Notes: generated by a model not told the origin, from the sequence alone. DNA of 64,000 nucleotides from Ilyomonas limi (GCF_005233845.1 NZ_SZQL01000002.1:124001-188000), one strand, 5' to 3'; shown: positions 35,192 to 43,609, counted from the stretch's first letter. Numbers and translations are program-made.

Positions 35192-36688
35192 TTACTTCAC
35201 TTCAAACGCTTTCATGTCTTCTGCTATTTTCCTGTCGTTACTCAACCTTGGCAGTTTGTTTTGTCCGCCAAGCTTGCCAATGGATTTCATGTAATTAATA
35301 AAACCAGACTTTTGTACAGGTCTTATTTGTAAGCGTTGCAAAATATTACCGGCAATCAAATCATCGTAATACACATTCTTTGCGCGTAGGTTATTATCTA
35401 CTTTTTCTGCAAAAGCCTGCAAATCTTCAGGTTCATTTTCAAATTCAATAAACCACTCGTGGTAGCTTTTTCCTTCGCCCTGCTGTATCATTGGCGCTAC
35501 GGTAAATTCAATAATAGAAATATTTTCTTCCCCTGCCGCTTTCATCAATGCCTGTTCCACTTCTTCGGCTATTACATGCTCACCAAAAGCCGAGATAAAG
35601 TGTTTGGTGCGCCCCGTAACTACTAACCGGTATGGATTGATGCTGACAAATTTTACCGTATCGCCAATATTATATGCCCATAAGCCGGCATTATTGCTAA
35701 TAATCAGCGCATAGTTTTCATCCACTTTTACGTCTTTCAGGCTAAGGCGTGTTTGGGTATCGTTCCAAATTTCACCGGCGGGCACAAACTCATAAAAAAT
35801 ACCGGAATTAGTGTTTAATAATAAACCCTGGTGTTCGGGCGTATCCTGAAAAGCAAAAAATCCTTCGGAAGCAGGAAAAGTTTCAATAGAATCCACTTTT
35901 TTACCAATACTATCAAACAGTTTTGCCTTGTAGGGTTCAAAGTTTACGCCGCCATATACCATCACCGAAAAGTTGGGGAACAAATCTTTTATCTTTTTGC
36001 CACTTACTGCTGTAAGCCGGTCAAAATACATTTGCATCCACGGCGGAATACCGCTGATGAGCGTCATATCCTGGTTAATAGTTTCTTTTACAATCGCGTC
36101 CAGCTTAGTTTCCCAGTCTTCAATACAATTCGTTTCGTAAGAAGGTAATTGGTTAGACCGCAAATACCGGGGTACATGGTGGTTTACAATGCCGCTCAAC
36201 CTTCCCGTAGGCACGCCTCCTACCCTATCGAGCACCGGCGAACCGCTGAGAAAAATCAATTTACCGTTGGTAAAAGCCGCATTGCCCGATTGTGCTATAT
36301 AACAAAGCAATGCATTGCGTGCAGTATCTATGTGGTTATCAATAGAATCTTTAGAAATAGGAATGTATTTTATACCACTGGTAGTGCCGCTGGTTTTGGC
36401 AAAATAAATTGGCTTGCCTCTCCATAAAATATTGTGTTTACCTTCTTTTACCAGCACTATATACCGCTTCAGTTGTTCATAATCGCGTATGGGCACCTGC
36501 CGCTTAAAATCTTCGTAAGTGCGTATTGAATCAAATCCATGATCTTTACCAAATACGGTGTCTTTTGCACTTTTTACCAGGTTAGTGAGTATTTGCTCCT
36601 GATCTTGCACTGCCGTGTACATTTCTTTTTTAGTCTTATTATAAATGTAGTTGGCAAATGGCTTTGCAAGTGTGGATTTTATATTCAT
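35192..36688 (-). CDS. GH3-family acyl-adenylating protein
   Basis: The roughly 498-residue product starts MNIKSTLAKPFANYIYNKTK. It has the ATP/AMP-binding loop FAKTSGTTSGIKYIPIS (about residues 99-115), GVNFEPYKAKLFDSIGK, SEGFFAFQD and VTGRTKHFISAFGEHV. Plant GH3 enzymes join amino acids to carboxylated hormones through acyl adenylates. Bacterial homologues belong to the same ANL superfamily and have unknown substrates. A longer frame to 36814 adds 42 Cys/Tyr-rich residues that do not look coding. Upstream lie TACTTTTG and a 10-bp inverted repeat. Confidence 0.85.
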   Translation of the reverse strand: MNIKSTLAKPFANYIYNKTKKEMYTAVQDQEQILTNLVKSAKDTVFGKDHGFDSIRTYEDFKRQVPIRDYEQLKRYIVLVKEGKHNILWRGKPIYFAKTSGTTSGIKYIPISKDSIDNHIDTARNALLCYIAQSGNAAFTNGKLIFLSGSPVLDRVGGVPTGRLSGIVNHHVPRYLRSNQLPSYETNCIEDWETKLDAIVKETINQDMTLISGIPPWMQMYFDRLTAVSGKKIKDLFPNFSVMVYGGVNFEPYKAKLFDSIGKKVDSIETFPASEGFFAFQDTPEHQGLLLNTNSGIFYEFVPAGEIWNDTQTRLSLKDVKVDENYALIISNNAGLWAYNIGDTVKFVSINPYRLVVTGRTKHFISAFGEHVIAEEVEQALMKAAGEENISIIEFTVAPMIQQGEGKSYHEWFIEFENEPEDLQAFAEKVDNNLRAKNVYYDDLIAGNILQRLQIRPVQKSGFINYMKSIGKLGGQNKLPRLSNDRKIAEDMKAFEVK

Positions 36689-36695
36689 ATAGCAA

Positions 36696-36703
36696 CAAAA
36701 GTA
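36696..36703 (-). promoter_or_regulatory. Candidate -7 element of the GH3-family gene
   Basis: TACTTTTG on the minus strand, 7 bases before the start codon at 36688; a leader of about one base is short, so confidence is low. Confidence 0.35.
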
Positions 36704-36724
36704 ATAGACAAAAATAATGGAATG

Positions 36725-36751
36725 TACTATTCTGTTTGGTACAGAATAGTA
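36725..36751 (-). promoter_or_regulatory. 10-bp inverted repeat upstream of the GH3-family gene
   Basis: TACTATTCTG (36725-36734) and CAGAATAGTA (36742-36751) flank 7 bases. It lies just upstream of the candidate promoter, where a dimeric regulator would bind. Confidence 0.5.
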
Positions 36752-36906
36752 ATGCTTTTGTAAATTAAAGCTAATTACGACAAAGCACATGTAACTATCA
36801 CCTTCACACCACACATCTTACATCGTATATAAACATCATTTGGGTGCTATTCTATTAAATAAGAAAAGTTTTAGCATAATAATTACTTCCATTTATCTAA
36901 AATCCT

Positions 36907-36914
36907 TACCTTTG
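36907..36914 (+). promoter_or_regulatory. -7 element of the rplU-rpmA operon
   Basis: TACCTTTG, the same octamer as at rpsL, 22 bases before the rplU ATG; no obvious -33 box. Confidence 0.6.
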
Positions 36915-36936
36915 CCACCCTAATTTTAGAAAAGTT

Positions 36937-37242
36937 ATGTTTGCAGTTGTAAAAATAGCAGGTCAGCAATTCAGAGTACAGGAAGGTGATAGCCTGTATG
37001 TACCACACTTGTCTGGCAAAAGTGGCGATACGGTTGAGTTTAGCGATGTATTGCTGGTGGATAACAATGGTGGTCTCACCACCGGTGCTGATGTAAAAAC
37101 TACCGTAAAAGCCGAAATACTCAACGACCTTATCAAGGGCGATAAAGTAATTGCTTTTAAAATGAAGCGTCGTAAAGGCTTCCGTAAAAAGCATGGTCAC
37201 CGTACGCAGTACACGCAAATCAAAATCAGCAGTATTGCTTAA
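36937..37242 (+). CDS. rplU: 50S ribosomal protein L21
   Basis: This 101-residue large-subunit protein binds 23S rRNA together with L20. It begins MFAVVKIAGQQFRVQEGDSLYVP and ends with KMKRRKGFRKKHGHRTQYTQIKISSI, the conserved basic RNA-binding region. rpmA (L27) follows after 41 bases, the near-universal rplU-rpmA order. A TACCTTTG element is present upstream. Confidence 0.98.
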   Translation: MFAVVKIAGQQFRVQEGDSLYVPHLSGKSGDTVEFSDVLLVDNNGGLTTGADVKTTVKAEILNDLIKGDKVIAFKMKRRKGFRKKHGHRTQYTQIKISSIA

Positions 37243-37283
37243 TTCTCTTAAATAATTTCATCAACATTATTAAATAGATTTTT

Positions 37284-37550
37284 ATGGCTCATAAAAAAGG
37301 GGAAGGCAGTGTTAAGAACGGTCGTGACTCTAATAGTAAACGCCTGGGTGTAAAGATATATGGCGGCCAGCCTGCTATTGCCGGCAACATCATCGTTCGT
37401 CAGCGTGGCACGCAATATCATCCGGGTAAAAATGTAGGCGTTGGTAAAGATTTTACCTTATTTGCTTTGGCAGATGGTGTGGTAACTTTTAGAAAAACAA
37501 AAGATAACAAAACCACAATCTCTGTAAACGCTGCTGAAGCAACTGCATAG
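37284..37550 (+). CDS. rpmA: 50S ribosomal protein L27
   Basis: Its N-terminal tail reaches the peptidyl-transferase centre. The 88-residue product begins [24 protein letters not shown] and contains [30 protein letters not shown], both family hallmarks. The sequence starts directly with MAHKKG, so no N-terminal processing extension of the kind seen in Firmicutes is present. It is the second gene of the rplU operon. Confidence 0.98.
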   Translation: MAHKKGEGSVKNGRDSNSKRLGVKIYGGQPAIAGNIIVRQRGTQYHPGKNVGVGKDFTLFALADGVVTFRKTKDNKTTISVNAAEATA

Positions 37551-37625
37551 TGTGGAAAATTTTTTGTAGTTGGCATAAGTTATGTACTTTTATGGAATAT
37601 TTACTAACCACTAAATTGTACAAAC

Positions 37626-37901
37626 ATGGCAACTGCAAAAAAAGCTGCTACTTCTAAAGCGGCAACTGCAAAGAAAGCGGCGCCAAAAACATCTGCCGCC
37701 ACTGCTACAAAAAAAACCGCTGCTCCTAAAAAGGCGGCTGGCACATCGAAAGCGGCTACAGCCACCAAAAAAGCAATGCCTGTGAAAAAGGCAAGTGCTA
37801 AAAAAGCTACCACCGCTTCCACAAAAAAAGCAGCTACTAAAAAAACGGCATCAGCCTCAAAGACAACATCAAAAGCTTCGTCCAAAGGAGCAACAAAGTA
37901 A
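37626..37901 (+). CDS. Histone H1-like Lys/Ala-rich protein
   Basis: The 91-residue protein is made almost entirely of Lys, Ala, Thr and Ser in repeated ATKKA/AKKA units (MATAKKAATSKAATAKKAAP). It has no aromatic residue and almost no acid. This composition resembles the C-terminal tail of eukaryotic H1 and bacterial HctB/AlgP-type nucleoid proteins, which bind DNA through charge. Low complexity makes homology uncertain. It lies 75 bases behind rpmA and has a terminator of its own. Nucleoid binding is inferred. Confidence 0.8.
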   Translation: MATAKKAATSKAATAKKAAPKTSAATATKKTAAPKKAAGTSKAATATKKAMPVKKASAKKATTASTKKAATKKTASASKTTSKASSKGATK

Positions 37902-37932
37902 GCTGATGTTTTTTGTAAAGAAAGTAAATTCA

Positions 37933-37960
37933 AATCCTGGCATAACGCCGGGATTTTTTT
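37933..37960 (+). terminator. Terminator after the H1-like gene
   Basis: AATCCTGGC (37933-37941) / GCCGGGATT (37947-37955), 9-bp stem with one G-U pair, T7 tract. Confidence 0.88.
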
Positions 37961-38017
37961 ATACTCTATATCCTTTTGTAGCGGCACAATATTCGCGCTT
38001 CTTTCTACATTCGTGGC

Positions 38018-39691
38018 ATGAACAACAGTGCCATTGCCAATAACTTTTCGCTGCTTGCCAAACTGATGGATATACATGGCGAAAACAGTTTTAAATCAAA
38101 GTCGTACGCTAATGCTGCTTTTACCATAGATAAACTGCCGGCTGAGTTAAGTCAGTTGCCTGAAGAAAAAATTGAATCCATTAAAGGCATTGGTGAAGCT
38201 ATTTGTAAAAAAATACTACAGCAACTACACACCGGTGAATTGCCCTTGCTGAATGAATATATACAAAAAACACCGATAGGCGTTTTAGAAATGCTGAAGA
38301 TAAAAGGTTTGGGTGCAAAAAAGATCAGTACAATTTGGAAAGAATTAGAAATAGAAACAATTGGTGAATTGCTGTATGCCTGCAACGAAAACAGGCTGAT
38401 GTTGTATAAAGGTTTTGGTGAAAAAACGCAGCAAAACATTAAGGAAGCCATTGAATTCTATCTGCAAAATCAGGGCAGTTATTTATATGCTGAAATAAGT
38501 GGTTATGCCGATGCACTAACACAGCAACTGCAGGCTGCACTGCCTCAAAACACTTTTTTACTTACCGGCGCAGTAAGAAGGCACCTGGAAATAGTAGAAC
38601 AAATAGAATGGATAACAACAGCTGCTGTAACCGAATTACAAGATTTTTTTACCAACCAACAATTCGAAACGCTTTCTATCAATAGCAGTACAGTTACATT
38701 TAAAAGCCCGCATAATGTAGAGGTGCAATTTCATTTGGCAAATACATCCAATCAATTTACAAAACTGTTCATCACAAGTTGCAGCGAAGCATTTTTGCAA
38801 GCATGGCAACAGCAATTTCCACTTAAAGAATCTTACAACAGCGAAGAGATCATATTTACTGAAGCCGGTATAGCATTCATCCCTCCTTATTTGCGCGAAA
38901 GTCCTGCTATTATTAGCAAGGCAAAAGATAATAATTTACCTGAAGTTATACAACCAAAAGATATTACTGCTATTATTCACTCGCACAGTACCTGGAGCGA
39001 TGGCTCTTTTACCATTGCAGCAATGGCAAAAGCTGCTATAGAAAAAGGCTTTCAATATCTGGTTATTAGCGACCATTCCAAAACAGCTACTTATGCCGGT
39101 GGTTTATACGAAGAAAAAGTGAGCGCCCAACATCAGGAAATTAATGAACTGAATGCAAAACTGGCACCTTTCAAAATTTTTAAAAGTATAGAAAGTGATA
39201 TTCTGAGTGATGGTAGTTTGGATTATGCATCTGATGTATTAACCACATTCGATTTGGTGATTGCTTCTGTTCACAGTAACTTAAAGATGAGCGAAGACAG
39301 AGCCATGAAGCGTTTGCTTATTGCTATTGAGAATCCATACACCAGTATTTTAGGTCACATGACGGGCAGGCTGTTGCTTAGCCGCAGCGGTTTTCCGGTA
39401 AATCATAAAACCATTATAGACGCCTGTGCTGCTAATAATGTTGTTATTGAATTGAATGCCAATCCGCGCCGCCTTGATATGGATTGGCGCTATATTGACT
39501 ATGCACTGGAAAAAGGTGTACTTATTTCTATTGACCCCGATGCACACTCCATTAATGGATTTAATGATATTTATTATGGTGTATTGGTGGCACAAAAAGC
39601 AGGGCTCACCAAACAGCAGAATCTCAGCAGTTTCAGCCTGCAACAGTTTGAAACATTTATAGCGGGGCAAAAAGCAAAACGCCCCATGTAA
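38018..39691 (+). CDS. PolX-family protein with PHP domain and degenerate polymerase site
   Basis: The 557-residue protein has the PolX order: helix-hairpin-helix 8-kDa-like region (IESIKGIGEAICKKILQQLH, about 52-71), a second HhH (LKIKGLGAKKISTIW), the palm/nucleotidyltransferase region (about 178-300) and a C-terminal PHP domain from about 315 with HSHSTWSDGS, ISDHSKT, HMTGRLL and SIDPDAHS. In active PolX the palm has GSxRRGxExxGDxD and a third Asp. Here the first reads GAVRRHLEIVEQIEW, so the two Asp are Gln195 and Glu197, and the third is Gln237 (NVEVQF). The PHP metal ligands look intact. Probably a nuclease or DNA-binding repair protein without polymerase activity. Confidence 0.85.
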   Translation: MNNSAIANNFSLLAKLMDIHGENSFKSKSYANAAFTIDKLPAELSQLPEEKIESIKGIGEAICKKILQQLHTGELPLLNEYIQKTPIGVLEMLKIKGLGAKKISTIWKELEIETIGELLYACNENRLMLYKGFGEKTQQNIKEAIEFYLQNQGSYLYAEISGYADALTQQLQAALPQNTFLLTGAVRRHLEIVEQIEWITTAAVTELQDFFTNQQFETLSINSSTVTFKSPHNVEVQFHLANTSNQFTKLFITSCSEAFLQAWQQQFPLKESYNSEEIIFTEAGIAFIPPYLRESPAIISKAKDNNLPEVIQPKDITAIIHSHSTWSDGSFTIAAMAKAAIEKGFQYLVISDHSKTATYAGGLYEEKVSAQHQEINELNAKLAPFKIFKSIESDILSDGSLDYASDVLTTFDLVIASVHSNLKMSEDRAMKRLLIAIENPYTSILGHMTGRLLLSRSGFPVNHKTIIDACAANNVVIELNANPRRLDMDWRYIDYALEKGVLISIDPDAHSINGFNDIYYGVLVAQKAGLTKQQNLSSFSLQQFETFIAGQKAKRPM

Positions 39692-39701
39692 CTTTCGTTT
39701 A

Positions 39702-39709
39702 TACCTTTG
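39702..39709 (+). promoter_or_regulatory. Candidate -7 element before the old-yellow-enzyme gene
   Basis: TACCTTTG, the same octamer as at rpsL and rplU. Transcription would begin near 39716, directly upstream of the terminator-like hairpin at 39722-39744. Confidence 0.4.
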
Positions 39710-39721
39710 CATTGGTAAACG

Positions 39722-39753
39722 AATGCAGCTTATAAGGCTGCATTTTTATTTTT
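39722..39753 (+). terminator. Terminator after the PolX-family gene, or leader attenuator
   Basis: AATGCAGC (39722-39729) / GCTGCATT (39737-39744), 8-bp stem, T-rich tract TTTTTATTTTT. It ends 20 bases before the next start codon. Confidence 0.75.
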
Positions 39754-39773
39754 CCAACTATTCTAAAAAACCT

Positions 39774-40844
39774 ATGAGTAAATTATTCTCGCCGCTAATT
39801 ATCAGAAATACCACACTTAAAAACCGCATTACGATTTCGCCCATGTGTCAGTATTCTTCTGTTGATGGTTTTGCCAACTACTGGCATCTCGTACATTTGG
39901 GTAGCCGCGCAGTAGGCGGTGCCGCATTGGTAATGCAGGAAGCGACTGCCGTTTCGCCCGAAGGGCGTATTACTTACGCCGATATGGGTTTGTGGAAAGA
40001 GGAGCAGATAGAAAAGCTGAAGCAAATAGTAGATTTTATTCATGCACAAGGCACACTTGCAGGCATTCAGCTGGCACATGCCGGGCGCAAGGCTAGTCGT
40101 CAAAAACCGTGGGATGGTGGCAAATTCATTCCTGCTGATGAGCCCTATGGCTGGCAAACAGTAGCACCCAGCCCTATACCTTTTGCCGAAGGCGACGGAT
40201 TGCCGGCAGCACTGGATAAAACAGGCATTCAAAAAGTAATTGATGACTATGTAGCAGCGGCCAAAAGGGCAATAAAAGCAGGCTTTGATGTAGTAGAAAT
40301 TCATGCGGCACACGGCTATTTGTTTCATGAATTTTATTCGCCATTAAGTAATAAACGCACCGATGAATATGGCGGCACTTTTAAAAATCGCGCTCGTTTA
40401 TTACTTGAAGTAACCGAAGCCGTGCGGAATACCTGGGGGAATGATAAGCCTTTATTTATTCGTATATCGGCAACCGACTGGACCGATGGTGGCTGGGATA
40501 TTGAAGATTCAGTAATACTATCTGCCATGCTAAAGGAAAAAGGTGCAGACCTGATTGATACTTCTTCGGGCGGTAATGTACATGCTAAAATTCCGCTCAA
40601 GCCTGGCTATCAGGTGGAGTTTGCAGAACGCATTAAAGCCGAAGCTGGTATTCTTACAGGTGCAGTAGGTTTAATCACCAATGCGCAACAAGCCGATATG
40701 ATTCTGGAAAAAGAGCAATCCGATATTATACTTATAGCCCGCGAAAGCTTACGCGATCCGTATTTTCCGCTGCACGCTGCACAAACGCTCGGTGATGAGA
40801 TACCTTGGCCGGTACAGTACGAAAGAGCAAAACCAAGAAAATAA
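39774..40844 (+). CDS. NADH:flavin oxidoreductase (old yellow enzyme, YqjM group)
   Basis: The 356-residue FMN-dependent TIM barrel reduces activated C=C bonds with NAD(P)H. It begins MSKLFSPLIIRNTTLKNRITISPMCQYSS, with the YqjM-type Cys near FMN in PMCQYS. It has IQLAHAGRKAS, HAAHGYLFHEFYSPLSN and the substrate-binding HxxH. A longer frame to 39723 contains a terminator-like hairpin and no family similarity, so the ATG at 39774 is chosen. The natural substrate is unknown. It converges with the MBL-rhodanese gene across a strong bidirectional terminator. Confidence 0.93.
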   Translation: MSKLFSPLIIRNTTLKNRITISPMCQYSSVDGFANYWHLVHLGSRAVGGAALVMQEATAVSPEGRITYADMGLWKEEQIEKLKQIVDFIHAQGTLAGIQLAHAGRKASRQKPWDGGKFIPADEPYGWQTVAPSPIPFAEGDGLPAALDKTGIQKVIDDYVAAAKRAIKAGFDVVEIHAAHGYLFHEFYSPLSNKRTDEYGGTFKNRARLLLEVTEAVRNTWGNDKPLFIRISATDWTDGGWDIEDSVILSAMLKEKGADLIDTSSGGNVHAKIPLKPGYQVEFAERIKAEAGILTGAVGLITNAQQADMILEKEQSDIILIARESLRDPYFPLHAAQTLGDEIPWPVQYERAKPRK

Positions 40845-40973
40845 TTTCCCATCATTGTTTTGCTACACTCGCAACACGATGTACCCACGGGTATTGAAGG
40901 GAGTACTGGTGCTCTTGGCATTACGAGCTACCCCAAAAACTAAGTGCTTGCATACAAGCTCATCCTGAAAAAG

Positions 40974-41009
40974 AAAAGAGGCAAATGGCTAAGCCATTTG
41001 CCTCTTTTT
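40974..41009. terminator. Bidirectional terminator between convergent genes
   Basis: 17-base arms AAAAGAGGCAAATGGCT (40974-40990) and AGCCATTTGCCTCTTTT (40992-41008), T-rich on both strands. Confidence 0.9.
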
Positions 41010-41025
41010 ATATAGTATTTTAAAA

Positions 41026-42438
41026 CTAATTAAGCACTTCATTGCTTTTTTCAGTTTCAATCTTTTGTTCATTTTTAATAGCAGTATAACCTCCATTAAC
41101 GTTGCGCAGGTTATGAATGCCCTGGCGTTTAAGCAGGGATGCGGCTATCACACTGCGATAGCCACTGCCACAATGCAGATACAGGTTATCAGTATCATTG
41201 ATGCTGGCCATACTTCCCGGATCGGTGAGATTGCTGAGGGGAATGTTTATGGCATCCTTGACATGACCATCAGCAAATTCCACTTCTTTGCGTACATCCA
41301 TAATCACCAAATTTTCATCAAAGGGAATATCCATTGCCAATTCATCAGCATCAACGTTAATAATCATATCTACCGGTTCACCGGCTTCCTTCCATGCTTC
41401 ATAGCCACCTTCCAAATAACCTTTAAACTTCTCAAAACCTACACGTGCCAACCGTACAATCGTTTCTTTTTCTTTGCCATTCTCGGTTATCAGCACTAAG
41501 CTTTTGTCAAACGGCAACAAACTGCCTGCCCACTCGGCAAAGCGGCCTTCGAGCCCGATATTAATAGCACCGGGAACAAATCCTTGTGTAAATAAACCAG
41601 TAGGCCGGGTATCGAGCAAAATATTATCCTCCTGCCGGATAATGGTCTTAAAATCAGCAACATTCAGCGGAGTCAGTCCTTTTTCAAGTAAAGCATCCAA
41701 CGCCTCATAGCCTTCTTTGTTAATTTGAGCATTTAACGGAAAATATTGCGGTGGCACAGCAAGTCCTTCGGTTATTGCTTTAATAAACTCCTCTTTGGTT
41801 TGCGGCTGCAAAGCATAATTGCTCTTTTTTTCCTCGCCAATAGTACTGTAGTTATGGGGGCCAAGATGTTTACCGCAACTGCTGCCTTCTCCGTGTGCAG
41901 GATAAACAATAATATCATCTGCCAGCGGCATAATTTTTTGCTGCAGGCTGTTGTACAACATGCCGGCCAAATCTTCGGTAGTAAGTGTTTCCCCTTTTTG
42001 AGCCAGATCGGGTCTGCCTACATCGCCTACAAATAAGGTATCACCGGTAAAAATAGCGTAGGGCTTTCCACCTTCATTCTTTACCAGATAACAAGTACTT
42101 TCAAGTGTATGCCCGGGTGTATGCAGTACTTGTATGGTAATGTTTCCCAAAGTAAATTCCTGGTTGTCTGCAGCTACAATTACATCAAAATTTGCTTGTG
42201 TATCGGGGCCATAAACAATAGGCGCACCGGTAGCCTTACACAGGTCGAGGTGGCCACTTATAAAATCTGCATGAAAATGCGTTTCAAAAATATACCGTAT
42301 AGTAGTATTGCGCTCTTTAGCCAGTAATAGGTAGGGGTCAATGTCGCGCAGCGGATCTACAATTGCTGCTTCGCCGTTACTTTCTATATAATAAGCTGCC
42401 TCGCTGATGCAGCCGGTGTATAATTGCTGTATATACAT
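41026..42438 (-). CDS. MBL-fold/rhodanese fusion protein (persulfide dioxygenase-like)
   Basis: The 470-residue protein has an ETHE1-like MBL domain at about 1-240 (FETHFHADFISGHLDL, HTPGHTLEST, FTGDTLFVGDVGRPDL) followed by two rhodanese domains. The first (about 265-355) has no Cys in the active loop (LITENGKE), the second (about 375-460) has LHCGSGYRS with the catalytic Cys. Fusions of this kind oxidise glutathione persulfide and move sulfane sulfur. A longer frame to 42468 adds ten residues. It follows the ArsR-type gene in the same direction and is probably co-transcribed with and regulated by it. Confidence 0.9.
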   Translation of the reverse strand: MYIQQLYTGCISEAAYYIESNGEAAIVDPLRDIDPYLLLAKERNTTIRYIFETHFHADFISGHLDLCKATGAPIVYGPDTQANFDVIVAADNQEFTLGNITIQVLHTPGHTLESTCYLVKNEGGKPYAIFTGDTLFVGDVGRPDLAQKGETLTTEDLAGMLYNSLQQKIMPLADDIIVYPAHGEGSSCGKHLGPHNYSTIGEEKKSNYALQPQTKEEFIKAITEGLAVPPQYFPLNAQINKEGYEALDALLEKGLTPLNVADFKTIIRQEDNILLDTRPTGLFTQGFVPGAINIGLEGRFAEWAGSLLPFDKSLVLITENGKEKETIVRLARVGFEKFKGYLEGGYEAWKEAGEPVDMIINVDADELAMDIPFDENLVIMDVRKEVEFADGHVKDAINIPLSNLTDPGSMASINDTDNLYLHCGSGYRSVIAASLLKRQGIHNLRNVNGGYTAIKNEQKIETEKSNEVLN

Positions 42439-42510
42439 GTGCTTATTTTTAGCAAAGATAACGCACATACAGCGGCGGCACAGCCACGTAAAACTTTTTG
42501 TAACAGGACT

Positions 42511-42858
42511 TTAGGCAATGAGATTCTCCACAAACTGGTTAATCTCGGCTACTCTCGGGTAGTTGATAGCGTAATAAATAAACTTGCCATCACGCTTGGT
42601 AACTACAACGCCGGCACGGCGCAAAATAGCTAAGTGCTGAGAAGCCACCGACTGCTCCAGACGCAGTTTGATGTATAATTCGGTTACTGTTAGTCGTCCG
42701 TTCTCATCAAGCAATTTTATCATTTGCTGCCGCAGCTTATGATTCATGGCTCTGAGAATAAGGGCTGATTTCTTAATATGTAAAAAATCAACCTTAATTT
42801 GTTCCTTCGATTCTGGATTCGTGAGGTTTACATAGGGAGTGTGTGCGGTTGTGATCAT
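42511..42858 (-). CDS. ArsR-family winged-helix regulator without cysteines
   Basis: The 115-residue protein is a winged helix-turn-helix: HKLRQQMIKLLDENGRLTVTELYIKLRLEQSVASQHLAILRRAGVVVTKRDGKFIYYAI. It carries no Cys at all, so it cannot use the dithiol chemistry of BigR/SqrR or the Cys-metal sites of ArsR/SmtB. It lies 72 bases upstream of the MBL-rhodanese gene on the same strand. A near-palindrome, AACTTTATTATAATAAGTT on the minus strand, overlaps its own likely promoter (42915-42933). Autoregulation and control of the next gene are inferred. Confidence 0.9.
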   Translation of the reverse strand: MITTAHTPYVNLTNPESKEQIKVDFLHIKKSALILRAMNHKLRQQMIKLLDENGRLTVTELYIKLRLEQSVASQHLAILRRAGVVVTKRDGKFIYYAINYPRVAEINQFVENLIA

Positions 42859-42914
42859 TTGTTGGTATGTTAGGATATTGAGTATGAATAATTAGGTAAG
42901 TTTTACAAATAAAC

Positions 42915-42933
42915 AACTTATTATAATAAAGTT
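42915..42933 (-). promoter_or_regulatory. Candidate ArsR operator
   Basis: AACTTATTA/TAATAAAGTT, a 9-bp inverted repeat with one extra A. On the minus strand it lies immediately upstream of TTTATTTG, a near-consensus -7 element. Confidence 0.45.
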
Positions 42934-42943
42934 AGAATTATCT

Positions 42944-43609
42944 TTATAAAGTATAAAAATTTTTTAAATAATAAGGCTCACTATAAGCTAAATCTGCAAA
43001 CTTTTTATTATTAAAAGCCTGTTGTGCTAACATATTTATCTGCTGTATAGTATGCGCAACCTGGGAAAATATGGCATTTTGGTGATTGATAATGGATTCC
43101 ACCTTTTTTTGTCCACTACCCGAAAATACAACTTTTTGGAATTGCAAAAAAGTATTAAAACTATTTGCTGATAAAATTATCGGCTGTGGCGGTAACAATG
43201 CCTGCAAATGCCGGTTGTAAACAGCTGCGAACACTTCCATACGGCGGGCATCAATCATTGGGCAATGCAATGTATTTTCATCAGGAAACGCAGTAACAGA
43301 AGCCAATGCCATTACTTCCAGGGTATTCAATAAAATTAAGGGCTTGTTAAGTGCAAAACATAATCCTTTCGCCGAAGCAAGCCCCACACGCAGGCCGGTA
43401 TAACTACCGGGCCCATTTACTACGGCCACAGCATCTATATTTTGCAGTACCAGTTGATGCCATTGCATTAACTGGTGAATAGCACTTTGCACAAAAGCAG
43501 CATGGTTCTTTTGGTCTTCGCTTGTTTGCACAGCTATAATACCATTTTCATTGGCAAAACCAACAGCAGCCACATTGGTAGATGTATCTATATTTAAAAT
43601 AAGAGCCAT
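42944..43609 (-). CDS. tsaB: tRNA threonylcarbamoyladenosine biosynthesis protein TsaB
   Basis: This 221-residue ASKHA-fold protein supports TsaD in transferring threonylcarbamoyl to A37 of tRNA. It has LILNIDTSTNVAAVGFAN, VVNGPGSYTGLRVGLASAKGL and a shorter C-terminal part than TsaD, as expected. The tsaC gene that makes its substrate is at 8.1 kb. Its start is divergent from ridA. Confidence 0.95.
   Translation of the reverse strand: MALILNIDTSTNVAAVGFANENGIIAVQTSEDQKNHAAFVQSAIHQLMQWHQLVLQNIDAVAVVNGPGSYTGLRVGLASAKGLCFALNKPLILLNTLEVMALASVTAFPDENTLHCPMIDARRMEVFAAVYNRHLQALLPPQPIILSANSFNTFLQFQKVVFSGSGQKKVESIINHQNAIFSQVAHTIQQINMLAQQAFNNKKFADLAYSEPYYLKNFYTL

Noticed and set aside
37626-37901. 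The H1-like gene as a recombination artefact of a simple repeat
   Set aside because: The frame is open over 91 codons with biased amino-acid use, has a start after a normal gap and a terminator; it is more likely a real gene.
37921-37960. ATTCAAATCCTGGCATAACG looked like the 3' arm of a tRNA
   Set aside because: No acceptor, D-arm or anticodon arm exists upstream; it is a terminator hairpin with a T-run.
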